A stretch of DNA of 64,000 nt from NCBI GenBank assembly GCA_019802505.1, contig JAFMOC010000269.1:259501-323500 (forward strand). The letters run 5' to 3'. The position numbers and the translations under genes were made by a program. The stretch is from Corydoras sp. C115. Lineage: Eukaryota; Chordata; Actinopteri; Siluriformes; Callichthyidae. Position 1 is the stretch's first letter, and each line of letters opens with the position of its first letter. Below the pieces are notes generated by a model. That model saw nothing but the letters and a program-made list of their open reading frames with translations. It was not told the DNA's origin and did not search any database. This document shows positions 58,517-64,000 of the stretch, one piece after another.

Positions 58517-61500
58517 TCAGGCTCCTGAGCTCTCCAGCAGCTGTTTGAGTGCGCGCTCAATATTCATTCGATGACCCACTCGCGTCACCCCCAGTTCTGC
58601 TAAGTCGTCCTTGGTGAGCGCAGGGAGGTGGGCACCTTCAATTTCGTGCTCTAGGAAACGGGCACGGTGTTCCCCGAGTCCCACGCTCTCTAACCATTCA
58701 CCCACATCGTACTTGCTCCATAGTGCAAGAGGACGCTGTCTAAACGGGCGTAGGGCCAGAAGTGGCGCACCCAGGACCGGTGAGGGGCACGGGGACGCAC
58801 AGGGCGACGGGGACGGGGAACGGCTGCGGGCGCGGGCGCTGGCGCTCCTCATAACGAACCGTACCTCCTTGGGCTCCTGTGGAAGGCTTAAGCTGGAGGA
58901 CTTGAGGATGGTGTGGTGGTGATGGTGGTGATGGTGAGGACTGAAAGTGCGCATGGGCCCCAGTGGCTCGCTTCGGTCCGGTGTGGCCCCAGGACTGGGT
59001 GTTCTACGAGTCACCGGGTAACGGCTGCCTGGACGGATGGTAAAAGTGGTTCCATAGTTCCTTTGGGAGATGGTATGGAGTTCACCAAGGCTGCTGAAGA
59101 GTCTGACGGGCAAAGAATGTCAGGGAGAGGAAAGTTAAAGTCAAACAGAGACAGGACATTCATGAGGGATGGTTAGTAAGAAGCTCGTGTTCTTCAGTAA
59201 GATGCCATGCCTTATTTTAAAGACGATGGAACATTTTGTGAAATGTAAGAAAAAAATTATTTCCAAACCAACATCCGTCATGGTACAGGAAGCGTGTGTG
59301 TCAAATGACATTACCATGTGGTACAGAGGTACAGCTGATGCTGAGACATATCTTTAAAAAAATATATGCTGCCAACAAAATTGTCTTTACGGGACGTCCT
59401 TATTGTTTTAAGAGATTTTGTTTTAACGGCAGGCCTCATTCTGCACATGTTACACCAGAATCACCAAGGCCTTCTAGCAGGCGTACGTAAGGTCAGCATA
59501 TCCCTGCCCTCTGATTAGAGAATCGGAGAGTTTACCTCATTGGTTGGTCATTTTCAGTGAATTAAAACAGAAATACGACTCGACGTTCAGCATCAGCTTT
59601 GATGGCGATACGAAACGGCATCTTAATAAAACTAATTAAACTCTTATTAGAATTGAATCAGGATTTGTGGTGAGTGTTATTTTCCTAAATAATTTTGCAC
59701 TTTTGTGAGTTTATTGTTGCTGATTTTTTAAAATCTTTCTGCGACACAATGGCTCTTTATGTAACAGGTGCCTAGGGCACTGTTCCTTATTTTGAGTTAA
59801 TTAACTTTTAATTGTTCTGTAAACTTTTAATTTAACTTTCTTAACTGTTCTGGTTCGGCATTTTAGTTAATTAACTCTTTATGTTCATTGGTTAGTTTTG
59901 TGCATGTGGTCGGGTGTCGGTTTGTATTTATCTCCTGTGTTCCCCTTCCTCAGTGCATGTTGTTAGTTTTTGTTTGCTCGCGTTTGTACCTCCTGTGTTT
60001 ATGGTGTCCCTACACCTTTAAATAAAATTCCTTTGTTGCGCTACCTGACCGTTAGGGCGCTTCGGCTTTGCGTTATGGTTGCGCAGCCGTTTTTGGTCGA
60101 GGTAGGCGAGCGTTACACTTTATTTCTGCATAATAAGATGTTTTCATGTTCATAAATGATATATTGATGGGTGTATTGATTCAGACGGAGCTTTACTGAA
60201 GGGATAGGTGTGAAATGCACGTCAGTAAGTACAGACTCAGAGTTTTATGCACTATAGTGTCCTGAAATTTAAACTGCTTTAAGAGGAGCCTGCATGACCA
60301 CGCTGTACAATTTTGGGCAGCAAGTTAGCATCCTAAAGTGGACATCGAGGTCCAACTTGATCATAAAGCAAGGACAGGGCCGATCAAGTGTTAGTGTTGT
60401 ACCGGTTAGGGTGCTGACTGAGGTTCGTTAGTCACTTTAATACTTTAATACTTTAGGACATGACTGTGCATGATTATTGGAACTCTCAGAAACAGTGCAG
60501 ATTGACGTTAAGGTGAAATAGAAAGTTAGTTGGACAAAGTTGTTTTTACCCACAGAGCTAAAAACCTACGATTTACTTTCTTCTCCATTCTCCTCACATC
60601 TGTAATGATATACACAGACAGACAGACAGACAGACCGTTACGTCTTTCACTAAAAAAAATCGAGTGAAATCAGAGCAGCGTAACGCTTCATAAGCAGCAG
60701 CTGAGGACTCTGATGAGGTTTGGTGCCGTAGCCAATAACGTTACTGTATGTGAACCTTTTTGGCCGGACGTCCACTAAAGAGAAAGCTTCTTACCTGGCT
60801 CCACCCACAGGTGACCTTCTGCCAGGGTCAAGTGGTGCACCCATTGGAGGTTCTTCCCCTAAAGAATGTGCATCTTTACTTAATAACTCTGCCCCCATCG
60901 CAGCAGGCCTACTGTCATCACTTATGCCTATTTGAGCCCTAGGCTCCTCCCCCCAGAGTTTGGAGCGTCTTTGGAACAGGTAGCGTGGGCGGACAGGGCC
61001 TGTGCTCGGAGGATTTGGAAGCAGCTCACTGTCTGATGACTGTTTAAGAAGTGGGTCCCTGAGATGGGCGGGGCGGCCGCGACCTACCCCACAACGTGGC
61101 TTGCTGCCGTGAACCGAGTCCGTGCTCTCTGATGACAGAGTGGACATGCTGGAGACTGTGGAAACCGTACTGGTTGTTTCCATATGAGGGTCCTCCACAC
61201 CGGAATCTGCCGTGGAATCGCTCGCTTTGCCAGACGACGTCTTGGCAATAGAAGGCCGCGACGCCCCGGGCGAAATGTTCAGAGTGGTTTTGGACACTTC
61301 CTTAATTAGAAGACCATTGGCGAAGGGTTGAGGGGGTGGGACGATGCCGATCTTACGGAGCTCCTCCCTGGTTTCTTCATCACTGGATGAGAGCAGAGCC
61401 GGAGGCAGCGTGACGGTGTAAGGCTCCGCCTCCTCCTCGGAGCTCATGGTCATACTGCGGCCGGCCAGGTTGGAGAGGGTCGGGGCAGGTGAAGGCATGG

Positions 61501-63291
61501 AAGGAGGAACGGCTGGTTGGCTGTGCTCTGTGTCCATTAGTGTTGGTTGGATGATCTGGACTGTTGGCGACACCATGGACTCTTCCAAACTTCTTGCCGA
61601 CACAGGGCTGCCGTTGGTCACCTGACTTCCTGTATCTGTTACGATGCTGACCGGTTCCTCTCTCCAAGAATCTGAAGTGGACACATCAACAGGAGCTGGG
61701 GGAGTGACTCCTCCTTCAGTCTCGGGTCTTTCCACCGCTCTGCTTTGGGTGGGTGATGGAGAGGGGCTGGGTGTGGGCGTAGGTGTGGTACGGCCACTAA
61801 GAGCCCGTTCTCGTGCGGCTAATGCCAGGGCTAAGGGGGAAGAAGGATCCAAAGGGCGCCCTGTAAGTGGGTGTATAAAAGTGGAGCCCCCTGGAGGCAG
61901 ACCTGGAGAAAGCATAGGTGCTGGTGGCGGCAGTTCACCTAACTCATCGACGGAGTGGGACTGGGATAACAGCGGGGTGGTTTGAGGCTCTGATGTACTT
62001 CCCTCAACAGACAGAAACACGCTTGTTCTGCGTCGGGCCCCAGGGGGCGTGATCCTGGCTCTTTCGGACAGCACTTGCTGCTGGAACTGCTCAGCTCGGC
62101 TGCTGTGTGGGATTCGAGCTCCTCCAAGTGGAGAGGGGTCCCTTCCAATGCCAAGCTGGGTGCCCTCCTCCACCTGCCCCTGCTTAACTAGAGGACTTTT
62201 CCGGCGCTGTGGCTTGGCGGGGGTATAGACTGCACTCAAACGACCCACGTTAGCATATGGGTTCTCCACCTGCTGACCACGCCTACGTCCACGCTCTGGA
62301 GGAACTGCACCAGAGGTAGGTGTTGCTGGCCTTGAAATGGGGGCGGGTTCTACGGGCAGGTGTGCAGTATCCTGAAGTATGATCATGGAACGGGCCTTCC
62401 TCTGACGGTCGGTCGTGACCGGACCATGAAGCTTAGGCTCTGCACCTGGCCGGAAACTAGAACGCGTCTGATTGGCTGTGCGTGTTGGAGGTGGAGGTGG
62501 TAAAAAAGATGGCGGTGGACCAGAATCTAGAAAGTAGGGAGTTGGAGGAGGAGGAGGTGCAGTCTGTGGGGGGGGCGGGATGCTGTCCTGCCGAAAGCTG
62601 TCCGTCATTGAAGAGCTTCTTGGGAACCGGTGCTCGCCAATCAAAGCTGAGATTCTATCATCTTCTGGTGTACCTACAGTTTATAATATGTGTATATTAT
62701 TATTTAATATGTTTTTATAGTTATAGCACGAGCGGAAAATTAACATATCATCAACTCCTGAGTTCCCCAATGTACCAAATCATCTCCCCTGAGCAGAGCC
62801 TTTAACCCTTGTTGCTTTAGGGGTTCTGTATCATGGCTGTGTCCCGTGTTCCAATCCCACATCATCATTTTGGCGTACCTGAACGTGACTTTGGGTAAAA
62901 TGTCCACTGAATTATTCATTCATTCATTATCTTATCTTTATCCTCTACTAGGGTCCTGTGGGGGTCCTCATGCCCATCAAGAGGAGAGGTTTCAGGCTCT
63001 GGGCAGATACACAGGACAGGGTATGACAATCTCACTCACTCACTCACTCATACACACTATATAGGAGTTATTTAGATAGGGGCAATTTAGAGCTGCCACT
63101 CCAAATTTTTGAACTGTGGAAGGAAACTGGAGAACCCAGAGGAAACCCATGCAGACCCAGGGACTCTTATTCATTCTGAACAAAGGCAGCAAAAGTCACA
63201 ACCAATTTTGGCAGTAATGCCCAAATCTGCTACCTTAGGCCCTTACCAGGTAACTACTAATGCATATTATTATCATTATTATTATTATAAT

Positions 63292-63371
<80 letters not shown>

Positions 63372-63899
63372 GCCATTATGACACACAAACCCAGTGGAAA
63401 TACGTAGAAAGAGGTGTAGACTCTGTAGATATGTAGATAGCAGACCACAGGCCTGAATTCAGTACCCATAATGCACAGAGGGTTAAATGTCTTGCTCAAA
63501 GGTCTAAAATTGTTTGGTGGGATTTGAACCCTCAACCTTCCAGACTAATGGTTCAATCACTAAGCAGGAGTGGAAAGACAGTAATTCATTTACCAAACGA
63601 TTTCGTTCTGGTCATCCCGTGCAGTTGCATGGAACTCCTTTCCAAACCAAGAGACGAAATGGGCAGCCCCTGTCGTTCTAACAGAGACTACACACACAAA
63701 GACCATCAGATTGACCGCCATGTTTATGACCGCAGGATGAAATGGAAGGGACGATGTCTTACGCTGATCTCGGCCTGTGTGATGCGCCGGCTGGTGGGTC
63801 TCTGCTTCACGGTGGCTGCTCTGGAGTCCGGGTCTGCGGGCCGTTGCCTCATCACCACCACAGCCTCTTTGGGGGAGCTCAGCATCTCGTCCAACTTTT
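58517..63899 (-). CDS. shank3: SHANK3, C-terminal part (last four coding exons)
   Basis: Postsynaptic scaffold of excitatory synapses. Exons in transcript order: 63763-63899, 63594-63687, 60795-62673, 58517-59102; phases close across all three introns. The first has AATVKQRPTSRRITQAEIS, the second ERQGLP...TRTKSFG, the third starts TPEDDRISALIGEHRFPR and is a long proline/serine-rich exon with RARSMIILQD-type, QRRKSPLVKQ and STFIHPLTGRPLDPSSPLAL blocks, as in human SHANK3. It has a Homer-type PPxxF motif (IVPPPQPFANG). The last exon has LKSSSLSLPQEPKEVRFVMR, an 8-His run and a C-terminal SAM domain (LWSKYDVGEWLESVGLGEH to RVGHRMNIERALKQLLES) that drives multimerisation. SPN, ankyrin, SH3 and PDZ exons lie beyond the right edge. 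The cortactin-binding PPVPPKP motif expected in the large exon is absent. Confidence 0.97.
58914..58937. repeat. In-frame CAT/CAC repeat coding eight histidines in shank3
   Basis: The plus-strand GTGGTGATG-type repeat encodes PHHHHHHHHT between the MRTFSP and ILKSSSLSL segments. Confidence 0.9.
59760..60117. mobile_element. Solo LTR in shank3 last intron
   Basis: 358 bp, TGTAACAGGTGCCTAGGGCA to GGCGAGCGTTACA (TG...CA, inverted TGTAAC/GTTACA), with a perfect 5-bp duplication CTTTA (59755-59759, 60118-60122). Contains AATAAA near 60020 as an LTR polyadenylation signal would. No internal genes. Family not assigned. Confidence 0.9.
62785..62907 (+). mobile_element. L2-tail tRNA SINE fragment
   Basis: AGCAGAGCCTTTAACCCTTG and GACTTTGGGTAAAATGTCCA resemble the body and tail of 36204-36408; no head. 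Confidence 0.6.
62922..63155 (-). mobile_element. SINE in shank3 intron
   Basis: ATTCATTATCTTATCTTTAT, GGCTCTGGGCAGATACACAG and GGAAACCCATGCAGACCC; 3' and core part only. Confidence 0.7.
63262..63370. repeat. (TTA)n/(TAA)n compound microsatellite
   Basis: A TTA run flips to TAA and back to TTA, giving a self-complementary tract between two shank3 exons. Confidence 0.93.
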
Positions 63900-64000
63900 C
63901 TGTAAGTAAACGACACGGAGCGGTGATGTTTCACTGCAGTGAAGATTAAAGTGCTGATGGATAAAACACCACACAGGTTGCTTCTGTCATTGGTTCAGAA

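Noticed and set aside
58611..59176. Plus-strand frames of 103 and 87 codons
   Set aside because: Antisense shadows of the shank3 SAM exon.
61644..61985. 113-residue plus-strand frame
   Set aside because: Antisense of the proline-rich shank3 exon; low-complexity G/V content mirrors P-rich coding.
63590..63934. 114-residue minus-strand frame
   Set aside because: Out of frame with shank3; two short exons with matching phase (63763-63899, 63594-63687) give the SHANK3 sequence instead.

Overview
This is a 64 kb window from a vertebrate nuclear genome, almost certainly a teleost fish. The evidence is multi-exon genes with GT-AG introns, vertebrate-specific families (shank3, kitlg, lmf2, tymp, a tetraspanin), abundant CA/TG microsatellites, and dense fish-type repeats: DANA/Mermaid-like tRNA SINEs, Tc1, hAT MITEs and L2-tail SINEs. 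The many Mermaid-like copies would fit an ostariophysan such as a catfish, but I cannot prove that from sequence alone.

Genes, left to right: lmf2 (+, 2558-13789, 14 coding exons, 701 aa, ER lipase maturation factor 2); a kit-ligand-like cytokine gene (+, 16344-23317, 8 coding exons, 257 aa); a tetraspanin of the CD82/TSPAN19 type with an unusual long C-terminal tail (-, 28154-30900, 8 coding exons, 362 aa); lsm8 (+, 34523-40088, 4 coding exons, 96 aa); tymp, thymidine phosphorylase (-, 45282-53775, 9 coding exons, 453 aa); and the last four coding exons of shank3 (-, 58517-63899, running off the right edge). All exon models were built by hand; exon phases close and every model reads through without a stop. 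lmf2, tymp and shank3 are neighbours on human 22q13.33. kitlg and lsm8 are elsewhere in human (12q21 and 7q31), so this fish block mixes several ancestral linkage groups. These genes are linked by position, not by a shared pathway.

The rest is mostly mobile DNA. Target-site duplications (TSDs) let the insertion history be read. There are four 8-bp-TSD hAT MITEs and a fifth with a 7/8 match; one lies in the lmf2 promoter region. A Tc1 element carries a nearly intact transposase and sits exactly at the 3' junction of an L2-tail SINE. A SINE is interrupted by a palindrome-ended Helentron-like element, itself interrupted by a hAT. Two solo LTRs have 5-bp TSDs, one of them inside a hAT. There are a TTAA-flanked MITE, an L2 LINE 3' fragment, a 75-bp minisatellite in lmf2 intron 1, a 21/22-bp VNTR between lsm8 and tymp, and more than 30 DANA/Mermaid-like SINE copies or fragments.

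No prokaryotic-type system, CRISPR array, operon or confident ncRNA gene was seen. The observations most worth following are the tetraspanin tail, the short-stalk kit ligand, the divergent membrane exon of lmf2, the shank3 exon without the cortactin-binding motif, an apparently uncatalogued stem-loop repeat family, and the nested insertions.
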